From positions 101,499,157 through 101,563,156 of the forward strand of contig NC_080680.1 of assembly GCF_030445035.2 (NCBI RefSeq): 64,000 bases of DNA, given 5' to 3'. The notes under the pieces are model-generated. The model saw nothing but the letters and a program-made list of their open reading frames with translations, searched no databases and was not told where the DNA came from. The position numbers and the translations under genes are program-made. The DNA is from Dasypus novemcinctus (lineage: Eukaryota > Chordata > Mammalia > Cingulata > Dasypodidae). Of the stretch, positions 12,400 through 22,282 are shown one piece after another (the first letter of the stretch is position 1; the number at the start of each line of letters is the position of its first letter).

Positions 12400-13400
12400 T
12401 TTTTATTTGTCTGTGAAGAGTTTGAATGCCTTTTCATTTTTGAAGGACAGCTTTGCTGGGTACAGAAGTCTTAGCTGGCTGCTTTCTCTTTCAATACCTT
12501 AAATACATCATACTGCTTTTTTCTTTCCTCCATGGTTTCTAATGAGAAGTTGGCACTTAACCTTATCAAATTTCCCTTGTATGTGATGCTTTGATTTTCT
12601 CTACTGCTTTCAAAATCTTCTCTTTATCTCTAATATTTGTCATTCTGCATTGTAGGTATCTTGAGTTAAGTCTATTCAGGTTTTGCTTTTTTTGTTTTTT
12701 TTTCTGCTTGGGGTCAGTTGTCCTTCTTGGATATTGATAATTAGGTCTTTCATAAGGGTAAGGAAGTCTTCAGTTATTATTTCCTCAAATATTCTTTCTG
12801 CCCCTTTTCCATTTTTTTTCCTTCTGGGACACTGATAATGTGATATTTTTGTGTTTCACATTATCATTCAATTCCCTGAGTCCCTGTTCCATTGTTTCCA
12901 TTCTCTTCTCTGTCTGTTCTCCTGTCTTCTCTGGTTCAGATGCTCTATCTTCAAAGTCACTAATTCTGTCATTAAGAAATTCACATCTGCTCTTATATGC
13001 CTCTAATGTATTTTTAATCTCATCCACCATATCTTTCATTCCCATCAGATCTGTCACTTTTCTTTGCAGATTTTCAAATTGTTCTTTATGCTCACCCAGT
13101 GTCTTCTTAATATCCTTTATCTCTGCAGTTGTATTTTATTTCAAGTCTCTAAATTGATTTAGGAAAGTTGTGTGATTATCATTGATTAATTGTCTTACAT
13201 CCTGAATATCTTCAGGTATTGGCTTATTCCTTTAACTGGGCCATCTCCTCCTGTGTCTTAGTATGGGTTGTAATTTTTTGCTGATGTCTAGGCTTCTGAT
13301 ATGTTGGTGAATTTACTCTGATGGCCAATTTCTCCATTTGCCTATTATTTTTCTTTCACAGCTCTACTTTGATATTTGGGTCAACTTATCTTAAATCTTT
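12400..13400 (-). pseudogene. L1 ORF1 (RNA-binding coiled-coil protein), dead
   Basis: ORF1p coats L1 RNA as a trimer. A readable frame at 12785-13057 on the minus strand contains GMKDMVDEIKNTLEAYKSR and NDRISDFEDRASEPE, matching the end of the coiled coil and the start of the RNA-binding region. The C-terminal 'YPAKLSFKNE'-like piece lies near 12440-12460. The N-terminal part near 13240-13400 resembles the first part of the ORF1 at 18421 on the other strand. Frameshifts and stops break it elsewhere. The DAS SINE at 13434 sits just upstream of the likely start. Confidence 0.85.
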
Positions 13401-13433
13401 AAAATTGCCCAACTTATTAAAATCATGCCAGGG

Positions 13434-13722
13434 GGAGATGGATGTGGCTCAATTGACTGAGTTCCCATCTACCATATGGGAGGTCCTGGGTTCACTTCCC
13501 ATGGCCTCCTTGTGAAGGCAAGCTGGCCCATGCCCATGGAGAGCTGATGGCCCACACCTAGGGAAAGCTGACACAGAAATATGACACAAAAAAGAGAGAC
13601 AAGCAAACAGAAGAACATGCAGCAAATGGACACAGAAAGCAGACAGCAAACAAGTGGCAAGGGGTGGGGGGTGGAATAAATAAATAAAATAAATATTTTT
13701 TAAAAAATGTTAACTATAAAAA
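13434..13722 (+). mobile_element. DAS SINE, full length, in L1 5' UTR
   Basis: tRNA-derived SINE beginning GGAGATGGATGTGGCTCA, with the tRNA-like half 'gaggtcctgggttcacttcc' and a body ending in AAATAAATAAAATAAA. A perfect 15-bp target duplication (AAAATCATGCCAGGG) lies at 13419-13433 and 13723-13737. The left copy merges with the SINE's own leading G bases. It interrupts the 5' UTR of the antisense L1, so it is younger than that L1. Confidence 0.93.
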
Positions 13723-14304
13723 AAAATCATGCCAGGGTCTCACTAATAGGGCAAAGAATTTCTCCCAGGGGTGGGGTAAAAAGAGCTCTAAAAGCCATTT
13801 TTGTCCATGTAATTTCCAGACTGGCCAGCAGACGGCACTTGTTGGTTCACCTTTCCCAGAAGTGTATCTCTTTTGGTTTTCCTTTGTTTTTGTCCAGCCA
13901 GAGCCAAGATTTAAAGCAGGCTTCATTGACTGAATTCACTGTGGAAAAGCCCACCGACTCCCCCTCCTTTATCCCTTGTAACAAGTGACAGGGAGGAAGA
14001 TGTCTGCTCCCCTCTCAGTCAGCTGCAATGAGCCAGGAGTTTTACCCCTGCTGAGTATCTTGGGGCTGGAGAGAGGAGTCCTTCCCAACAGCTGAGAGGT
14101 TTAGTAACTCACAGTTTGTTGTTTTGGCTTCTTTATGTCTATGTCCCTCACTCTCCTGGGGATTCTGAAGCACTGTCCTGGTCTGCTGATCCCCAAAACA
14201 GGTTCCTCAGACAATTTTTGGCTCTTTCTCTGTTGGTTTTATGAGAGAGCTGAGATTTACCTGCCTAATTCAATGTCATCTTCGACAATCCCCTTGGGAG
14301 TTTT

Positions 14305-14539
14305 TGGTTTGTTTTTGTTTTGTCTTGTTTTGTTTTTAGGAGGTATCAGGGATTCAACCCAGGACCTCCTACATGGAAAGCAGGTGTTCAACCACTGAGC
14401 CACATCTGCTCCCCAATGAGCTCTGGTTTTTCATTTGACTGTTTGTTTTGTTTTGTTCTATTTTTCAGGTACCGGAGATCAAACCCAGGCCCTCATACAT
14501 GGCAAGCAGACTCTCAACATTTGAGCTACATCTGCTCCC
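14305..14539 (-). mobile_element. Dimeric DAS SINE at L1 5' junction, antisense
   Basis: Two tRNA-like monomers, both antisense: one at about 14338-14414 ending 'gagccacatctgctcccc' and one at about 14467-14539 ending 'gagctacatctgctccc'. Each has its own T-rich tail. The linker resembles that of the sense dimer at 40593, so this is one dimeric element. It lies between the L1 5' end and the right copy of the L1 target duplication. See findings for the two explanations. Confidence 0.85.
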
Positions 14540-14550
14540 TGGAACAATTA
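14540..14550. repeat. Right target-site duplication of the antisense L1 / dimeric SINE
   Basis: TGGAACAATTA, identical to 7132-7142. Confidence 0.8.
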
Positions 14551-16275
14551 GTTTTTGGCGTTATCTTTGTCTGCAGCCTGAGTTGTTTTTCTCTGCAGCC
14601 TGACAAATGTAAGATTAGTTTCAAGGAAGCCAGGGCAGGGAGAGGGAGTGGGTAGGGTAATAAGAGGAGCAAGGCTGGCAGTTTAGTAGAGAGAAAGGAA
14701 AAAGAGTCTTGATCAGCAGTTTTTTAGAATCACAAGGCTCAAGTAAAACCCAACATTGTCAGAAGCCACCCTTTCCTGTATCATAACTGTCAGGTGAGGA
14801 ATAAGATTGACCTTAATTCTAAATCCAGAGCAAACTATTTGATGGGTGGCATTCTCTTGGTGATAATAATTGTTCATAAGAGACCACACTAGAATGATGA
14901 TCATGACTTTTGCCTGTTAGTTGTGGAAACCCTTCTGATATATTCCTTTGATTTGAGTAAGGCGGCATGAAGCCCTGATGGCTGTTGGCAGCCATCTTGC
15001 AACCAAGAGGAAAAGCAGCCTGAAAGGAAGCTGACTTAGGGAGGAAGGCACAGTCAGCAGAAGCACAGAGAAATGGAGAAAACAGCCATGACTAAGCTTT
15101 ATACATGATTCCATATATTCCTAGATTTTACATTTCTGAGAAATAATCTCCTTTGTCATTGAAATTAGTCAGAGGTAACAACTTGCCAAAAGCAAGCCAG
15201 AGAGTGGTATTACCCTATGTGATAGTATACTTTCCATTCAATTTTATTGTCTTATGTATCTGTATTTGCAACATTATCATTGTTTCCTATTATCTGAGAA
15301 GGCCAGACTACTTTCATTGATCTTCTTTTATCAAATATTGGATATTCACTTATTTACATTTCCATATGAATATAAAATCATAGAATTAGGTTTCAAAGAT
15401 AAGAAGGTTTGGTTTTGACTTGAATTACATTAAATCTAGAAATCAAGGATAATGATAGACAAATTCCCAATATGCTTCCTTCCCAGCCAGGAAACTAGTA
15501 TATCTAAACATTTAATCAAATTTCCTTTTAAATTCTCCTTAATAAGATTTTATAGATTTATTTATGACTGCATATTGCCCGTTAAATTTATGCTTCAATA
15601 TTTCACATTTTATTGCTATTACAATAGGATTTTTAAGTATGTTTTCCAAATGTTAATTGTCATTATGATAATACTCTTCTTGGCAGTTTAAAGTAGTTTT
15701 CAGAAGCATTGACACTTGGAAGTAAACCACATGGATTTAATCATGGATCAACTACTTACCACCTTTCTGTCTTTGTACAATTTACCTTCCCTGTGTAACT
15801 CAGAACCCCATCTGCTAAATAGGACAAAACTTCATAGGGATATTGTGAATATTAAATGAAGTAGCACATGGGGACACTGAGGATAGTACCTGTCAAATAG
15901 AAGCCATCAGGAAATCTTACCTGACATCATTTTGTTATTGTCATTTTTGTTGTTATTGCTGCTAAATACTACACTACTTATTAATTCTATTTTATTTTAA
16001 AAGTTGATCTTAGATTGATTTCTCTCTTTGTCTCTGTCTTTCTGTCTCTCTCTTTCTCTCCTTACCCATTTCTATGTTAATGAATTTGGGTACTGTGCAA
16101 ATTTTAAATTAAAATAATAATATTAGTGGATATTATGTGTATTTATGAACTAAAAGAGATTTCACAGACTTGATTGGAATCATAATCATGTGGTCTCAGA
16201 GAGGCCCTGTTTGTTACAAAAAGGGTGGTTTCTCTTTCTTTCTTTCCTTTCTGCCTTCCTTCCCAAGTGGTACAA
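14551..16275. other. Non-coding spacer between the two L1s
   Basis: No gene seen. A reversed MIR-like copy lies at about 15700-15920 ('ggatcaactacttaccacct', 'tctgctaaataggacaaaac', 'gaatattaaatgaagtagca'). A CT-rich tract lies at about 16018-16063. Short AT-rich open frames at 14713-14904 and 15452-15691 look like chance. Confidence 0.5.
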
Positions 16276-16880
16276 AATATGTACTTTTTGTGTAAAAATT
16301 CATACAATAACAAATGACAAACAATAAAAGGTGAAACATTTTCTTCCAGCACTGACTCCATAATTCCTCTTTTTAACAAATTTTTCCTTCATAAATTCAG
16401 TATTTATCTTTATCTGTATACTGATATATGTTTGTATATGCATATCCATCCATATATATATGTGTGTGTGTGTGTGTTTATATATAGCATGCAGATATAA
16501 TTTAGAGGGTTTTGTTTCCTGAAAATTACCTTTTGCAACCTTCCATTTTTGTACAACTTATCTAAACATTCTTTGTAATTGCTGCATAATACTCCATGGT
16601 AGTTACATAATAATCCACAGTAGCATACCATAATTTATTTAACCATCTCTCTATAAGTGGATATTTATGGACTTAAAATTTTTCACTATTACAAACAACT
16701 CTTAACTGAATATCCTTGTGTATACCTTTTGTGTGCATATGTCAATGACTCAAGTAGAAGAAAAATCTAGAATTGTTTGATGGGACTATAGATAAGTTTA
16801 CTTTTTATTTGACAAATATGATAAATTGCTCTCTGAAAATTCTCTAACACTTCTATATCTATTTTAAAGTTTGTTCTTTT
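16275..16880 (-). mobile_element. Old L1 3' end, antisense
   Basis: The order 'tgctgcataatactccatgg', 'aatttatttaaccatctctc' and 'gatggtttgttg'-like wording after 'tcttaactgaatatccttgt' is that of reversed older L1 ORF2 end and 3' UTR. Strongly diverged; limits are rough. Confidence 0.5.
16453..16489. repeat. TA/TG microsatellite
   Basis: CATATATATATGTGTGTGTG run followed by TATATATAG: alternating purine-pyrimidine simple repeat. Confidence 0.95.
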
Positions 16881-17164
16881 TAAAGAAAATCCTGTATAAT
16901 TTTTTTAACTGCCTTTGAGCATGCGTTGATGCATGCCTATGCATGTCCTCATTCTCCCTTCTTTGTTTTTTGGAAGTGTGCTTTCTTAAATTGAACCATT
17001 GATGTATTCTTATGCAAAAATGACACTACATTTTGAGAGATTATAAGGTGACTAGAATGGAGTAAGTGTAAGTATTAATAAAACAAATATTAATTAAAAC
17101 ACTAATAAATGGTACTATTTAAGTCTAAAAAAACAATTATTGTTTGAAAGAAATATAGGATTGT

Positions 17165-17305
17165 AGGAGAATGTATATAGCTCAGTGGTTTGAGTGCCTT
17201 CTTCCCATGTATGAAGACCCAGGTTCAGTCCCCAGTAAGTCCTAAAAATTTTATATATATATATATATACACACACACATATATATGTATATATTATTAC
17301 ATGAC
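17165..17305 (+). mobile_element. DAS SINE monomer with TA/CA microsatellite tail
   Basis: tRNA-like SINE 'gtatatagctcagtggtttg' with B-box-like 'caggttcagtccccag' at about 17220-17235. The tail has become TATATA, then CACACA, then TATA repeats at about 17253-17300. I see no clear target duplication. Confidence 0.8.
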
Positions 17306-18279
17306 ATCCAATTATACTGATAAGTAATGGAAATATAGAAAAGGGAAAAGGGAAAATAATAAAATATTTTAAAATTCAAAAATGGTATAGGTCATTATTT
17401 TTATATGATATTAAGAATCTCTATTGACTATTTTAAGATGATGATGAATAATAACTCAATGTTGTGTTTACTCTTTAAATCATATTAGGATATAAAATGA
17501 ACAAAAATCTGTACATCCAGAGGACTTATGGGGACAAGGTGGACTAGAAAGACATGGGAATCTACTTCTCTTCCAGAAAATAACTACAGGACAGGCAGAA
17601 ATGGCCTGGAAAAAAATCTTCTAGAGTTTAGGACACCAGGGGAAGACTAGACACCATCCAGAAGAGGGAGGGGCAAAGGAAAAGAATCATGATGGCAAAA
17701 CCGTGAGTTAAAAACTGCAGCTGTTGCAGCTGGCATCCTTCCCCACCCTATAGAAACTTTTGAATTTGGGTGGCAGAGGGACACAGCCTAAGGCTGATTC
17801 AGCTTTTGACCCAAAAATTTGGTATGCTGTGTCCCATCAGCCCTTCCAGGCTAGGTAGGGCCACACCATTGTCTGCCTTGGGAAACAGCAAGGTACTAAA
17901 GAGAACCAGTCCTCTCAATCTCCCTCTCTACTGACCAGGACTGGTTGCAGAGGAACAGAAGGGAGTGGAATTATTTTCTACCTGTGAAAAAGGAGAGGAT
18001 TACCAGCAAAGGTTGGAGAACTGTCTCTGAGACAGTTTGAATTATAAGGCTCTTAGACTACAGAAAGGATCCTTTATCACATTGATCTGGTCTTTTCTGC
18101 AGCAAACTCACTCTAACCAGGCTTTGAATCGGAGGGCTTCCAAAGAGCACCATCTTCTGGGTGTCCCAGGAAGTGCACCTGAGGAAATTTAAGTAAGAGA
18201 GATTTTTTCCAGCCTTTCCAGCCTTCCTCCCCAAGGTCCTTGGAAGTGGATCTGCAACCCATTACTGGGTACAGGGTCA

Positions 18280-18366
18280 AGATCTTTTTTTTGCTTCACT
18301 GGAGATTGAACTCATGAACTCATACATTGGAAGTGCATGCTCAGCCACTGAACTACACCCACTCCA
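18280..18366 (-). mobile_element. Degenerate DAS SINE monomer in L1 5' UTR
   Basis: Reversed SINE words: a T run, 'cactggagattgaactcatg', 'catacattggaagtgcatgc' and 'gccactgaactacacccact'. Diverged; no target duplication seen. It lies just upstream of ORF1, as does the SINE in the other L1. Confidence 0.65.
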
Positions 18367-18809
18367 CCAGAGCACAGATTTGAGCAACTAACAGGAAGAA
18401 TCCTAAAGACCCAGAGGAGGTTGGATCAAAAATCAAAGAACAGCAGTAACACAAAGTCTCCTGCCACTAAATCCTTAAGAAAGAAAGAAATTGAACTTCT
18501 GAGTAAACTCACCATCCTAATCAGATGCTTAGACATCAGCAAAAAATTACTAAGTCATACTAAGGAAATGGAAGAAATGTCCCAAGAAAAGGAATATATC
18601 AAAGCCTCAGAAAAGATCAAGATTTGAGACAACTATTCAATGAGATGCACACAAATTTCCAAAAATTTCCAAAAATAAATTTGAAAGACAATATGGTTAA
18701 TAAGAAAAAGGGCAATGGGAAGACACTGAGCAAGAACAAAGAAGAATTTGAAAATCTGAATAGAAAAATAACTGAGCTCATGGGAAAGAAAGACACAACA
18801 AGTAAGATC

Positions 18810-18824
18810 AAAAACACATTAAAG
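18810..18824. repeat. Left target duplication of nested L1 3' end
   Basis: AAAAACACATTAAAG, repeated exactly at 19051-19065. Confidence 0.92.
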
Positions 18825-19050
18825 TATGGGCCATGATGTGAACCAATGTATATGAGGTGCAGAGGTGCCCAAAGATGTACTTACCAAATCCAATGGATGT
18901 GTCATGATGATGGGAACGAGTGTTGTTGGGGGGGGGAGAGGGGGGGTGGGGGGGTGGGGTTGAATGGGACCTCACATATATATTTTTAATGTAATATTAT
19001 TACAAAGTCAATAAAAAATAAAAAAATTTTAAAAAAAAAATTAAAAAAAA
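18825..19050 (+). mobile_element. Nested L1 3'-end insertion (226 bp)
   Basis: 5'-truncated L1 tail of the same family as 780-1087, inserted in ORF1 of the older plus-strand L1. It has the G-rich tract at 18928-18959, CCTCACATAT, TAATGTAATAT, AATAAAAAATAAAA and a poly(A) tail. A perfect 15-bp target duplication flanks it (18810-18824 and 19051-19065), so limits are exact to a few bases. Confidence 0.95.
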
Positions 19051-19065
19051 AAAAACACATTAAAG
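19051..19065. repeat. Right target duplication of nested L1 3' end
   Basis: AAAAACACATTAAAG, equal to 18810-18824; the run of A before it makes the left edge ambiguous by several bases. Confidence 0.92.
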
Positions 19066-19885
19066 GCAGACAATAACAGGCTCAAAATGATAAAAGAAAG
19101 AATAAGTGATACCAAGGACAGGACAGCTGAAATTGAAGAGAGAAAAGAATGGAAAAAATTGAACAGGGGCTCAGAGAGTTGAATGATAGCATGAAATGCA
19201 GCAATGTACATGTTATAGGAATTCCAGAAGATGAAAAAAGGGAAAGGGGAAGAAAGACTATTTGCGGAAATAATGGCTGAAAATTTCCCAACTCTCATGA
19301 AAGAAATGAACTTACATGTCCAAGAAGTATAGCATATCCCAATCAGAATAAATGTGAATAGATCTACTCCAAGACTCCTACTATTCAGAATGTCAAATGT
19401 CAAAGATAAAGAGAAAATTCTGAGAGCAGCAAAGGAGAAATAAGCCATCACAAACAAGGGTAAGTAAGTCAAACCCAGTAAGACTTAGTATGGATTTCTC
19501 ATCAGAAACCATGGAGGTGAGACAACAGTGGTATGATAAAATTAGAATACTGAAAGAGAAAGACTGACAGCTGAGAATTCTTTATTCAGCAAAATTGTCC
19601 TTCAAATATGAAGGTGACTTTAAAGTATTCACAAAGAGAAACTAAGAGATTTCATATAAAAGAATCTACTTTTGCAGGAAATATTAAAGGGAGCCTTACA
19701 GCCTGAAAGAAAAAGGAGAGAAAGGCTTGAAGGAGAGTATAGAAGACAAGAAGGGCAGAAAGGATAACCAAAAGAGGAAAAAGACAGGTGAAAATAAGAT
19801 ACAAAATATAAAAACCAAAGAATAAAATGGTGGAAGTAAACAGTGCATTTTCAGTAATATCATTGAATGTGAGTGGATTAAATCA

Positions 19886-20160
19886 TTCTGCATGATATTA
19901 CAATGATAGATAACAGCCATTACACATTTGTCGAAACCTATGAAACTTGCAGGGCAAAGTGTAAAACATATTGTAAACTATAGACCATGATTAGTAGCAA
20001 AGATTCAATATATGTTCAGCAAATGTAAAAAGTGTACCACACTAATGAAAGATATTAATAGGGGAAAGTGTGTGTGTGTGGGGGATATATGGAAATTCCC
20101 TTTATTTTCAATGTAACATTTATGTAATCTAAAGCTCCTTTAAAAATTATTTTTTAAAAA
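19886..20160 (+). mobile_element. Second L1 3'-end insertion, in ORF2
   Basis: About 275 bases of L1 3' tail of a different type: 'catgatattacaatgataga', 'tacacatttgtcgaaaccta', 'accacactaatgaaagatat', a TG run, 'gtaatctaaagctcctttaa' and an A-rich end. It breaks the ORF2 frame between 'gagtggattaaat' and 'agatataggctgacagaatg', which are normally a few bases apart in L1. Target duplication not clear. Confidence 0.8.
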
Positions 20161-21904
20161 AGATATAGGCTGACAGAATGAATTAAAAAAACATGAGCCA
20201 TCCATATGCTGCCTACAAGAGACTCACCTTAGACCCAGGAATACAAACAGACTGAAAGTAAAAGATTGGAAAAAGATACTCCACACAAATAGTAACCAAA
20301 AAAGAGCAGGGAAAGCTATTTTGATATCAGACAAAACAGACTTTAAATTTAAAAATGTTATGAGATACTGAAGACTATTATTTATTAATAAAAGGGAAAA
20401 TCCACCAGGAAGAAATAACAGTCAAAAATGTCTATGTACCTAACTAGGATGACCCAAAATGCATGAGGCAAACTCTGGCAAAACTGAAGGGAGAAATAGA
20501 CACCTCTACACTATTTTTGGAGACTTCAATACACCACCTGCATCATTAGATAGAACAACTAGCAGAAGATCAACAAGGAAAGAGAACTTGAACAATGTAA
20601 TAAGTGAGCTAGATCTAACAGGTATATAGAGAAAGTTGCACCCAAACTCAGTAGGTTATGCATTCTTCTTAAGTGCTTATGGATCTTTCTCCAGGACAGA
20701 TCACATGTTAGGTCACAATGCAGGTCTCGATAAATATAAAATGATTAAAATTATAAGAAAGCATCTTCACAGATCATAATGGAATGAAACTGGCAGTCAG
20801 TAATCAACAGGGAAGAGATAAAATAAAAAATGTATGGAAGCTGAACAACAACACACTCCAATATAATCAGTGGGTCAAAGACGAAATTGTAAGTGAAATG
20901 AGTAAATAGATTAAGATAAATGAAAATGAGAATACTACTTATCAAAATTTGTGGGATATAGCGAAGGTAGTGCTGGGAGGAAAATTTATAGTCCTAAACA
21001 TCTATATTAAAAAAGTAAAAAGAGCTAAAATTAAAATTCTAACTGAACAACTGGAGAAACTAGAAAAAGAACAGCAAACTATTCCCAAGGCAAGCAGAAG
21101 GAAAGAAATAATAAAGATTAGAGCAGAAAGAAATTAAATTGAGAACAAAAAATAATAGAGAAAATCAACAAAACCAAAACCTGGTTCTTCGAGAAGATCA
21201 ATAAAATTGACAAACCCTTAGCTAGACTAACAAAGAAAAAAAGAGAGAAGATGCAAATAAATAAAATCAGAAATGAAAGGGGGGGAGTTATGAATGACCC
21301 CACAGAAATAAAAAGGATCATAAGAGGATACTATGAGAATCTGTATGCCAACAAACTAGACAACCTAGACGTAATGGGCAAATTCTTAGAAATGCACAAA
21401 CAACCTACAGTGATGCTACAAGAAGTACAGGAACTTAAGAAATCAATCACATTTTAAAAGATTGAATCAGTCATCAAAACTCTCCCAACAAAGAAAAGCC
21501 CAGGACCAGATGGCTTCACGGGTGAATTTTACCAAGCATTTCAAGAAGATTCAACACCAATCCTGTTTAAACTCTTCCAAAAATTTGAAGAGGAGGGATA
21601 AATACCCAATACCTTTTATGAAGGCAATATCACTCTAATACCAAAGTCAGGTAAAGACTCTACAAGAAAATAAAATTACAGACAAATCTTTTTAATGAAC
21701 ATCGATGCAAATATTCTCAACAAAATGATTGCAAATAAAATTCAACAGCATATCAAAAGACTTATATACTACAACAAAGTGGAATTTATCCCTGGTATGC
21801 AAGTATGGTTCAACATAAGAAAATCGATTAACATTAACAAAAACTGAAAGGAAAAAAAACACATGATCAATTTGATTGATGCAGAAAAAGCATTCAACAA
21901 AATC

Positions 21905-22282
21905 CCGTATCCTTTCTTTTTATATTTACTTTATTTTTCTTAATTTAACCCTTCCTCTCCCAGATGGTTCTCTTATCTGTCTGCTCATTGTTTGCTTACC
22001 TTCTCCAGGAGGCCCAGGGAACCACACCCCGGACTTCCCATGTGAGAGGCAAGTGCCCAATGGCCTGGGCCACACCAGCTCCCCACAGGCTACAGTGTCT
22101 GCTGACTTGTGGCATCTGCTCATTGTGGCGGGGTGGCATCTAGCTCATTGCAGTGGGGGCAGTGTCTAGCTCATTGCGGTGGGGTCGTGTCTGCTTGTAT
22201 TCTTTTAGGAGTCCCCAGAATCTAAACCCAGGACTCCCCTTGCAGGCGCCCGACTGGTTGAGCCACATCTGCTTCCCCAGCG
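21905..22282 (-). mobile_element. Long compound DAS SINE, antisense, in ORF2
   Basis: Two reversed tRNA-like monomers: one at about 22005-22085 ('ggaggcccagggaaccacac', 'ccacaccagctcccc') and one at about 22208-22278 ('aacccaggactccccttgca', 'gagccacatctgcttcccc'). They are joined by a spacer holding about three copies of a 'gctcattgcggtgggg' unit (22117-22187). The flanks resume L1 text: 'aagcattcaacaaaatcc' before and 'cattcctgataagaacactt' after. Confidence 0.85.

Larger units (their letters stand above)
7143..14297 (-). mobile_element. Near full-length L1 LINE, minus strand, defective
   Basis: Complete L1 order in reverse: a 3' UTR at about 7143-7800, ORF2 at about 7800-12200, ORF1 at about 12400-13400 and a 5' UTR to about 14297. 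Removing the two internal insertions (10152-10692 and 13434-13722) leaves roughly 6.3 kb, normal for a mammalian L1. Both ORFs carry many stops and frameshifts, so no protein can be made. It is bracketed by an 11-bp duplication at 7132-7142 and 14540-14550, but the right copy lies beyond a dimeric SINE. A homologous L1 lies on the opposite strand at 17525-23250. Confidence 0.92.
18421..19690 (+). pseudogene. L1 ORF1, dead and interrupted
   Basis: N-terminal basic/Ser-rich part (KNSSNTKSPATKSLRKKEIE) at 18421-18627 and a coiled-coil-like piece (NKEEFENLNRKITELMGKKD) at 18624-18836, then an L1 3' end inserted at 18825-19050. The frame resumes near 19066 ('aaaggcagacaataacaggctc') and ends near 19690 in the usual C-terminal context ('ttctttattcagcaaaattg', i.e. 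ILYSAKLSF). Frameshifts and stops prevent expression. Confidence 0.85.

Noticed and set aside
13434..13722. SINE copies as tRNA genes
   Set aside because: They keep tRNA-like promoter boxes but not a cloverleaf or anticodon arm, and end in A-rich tails.
19041..19472. A 143-codon antisense frame rich in Phe, Leu and Ser
   Set aside because: It is the shadow strand of L1 ORF1, whose A-rich sense gives T-rich codons without stops.
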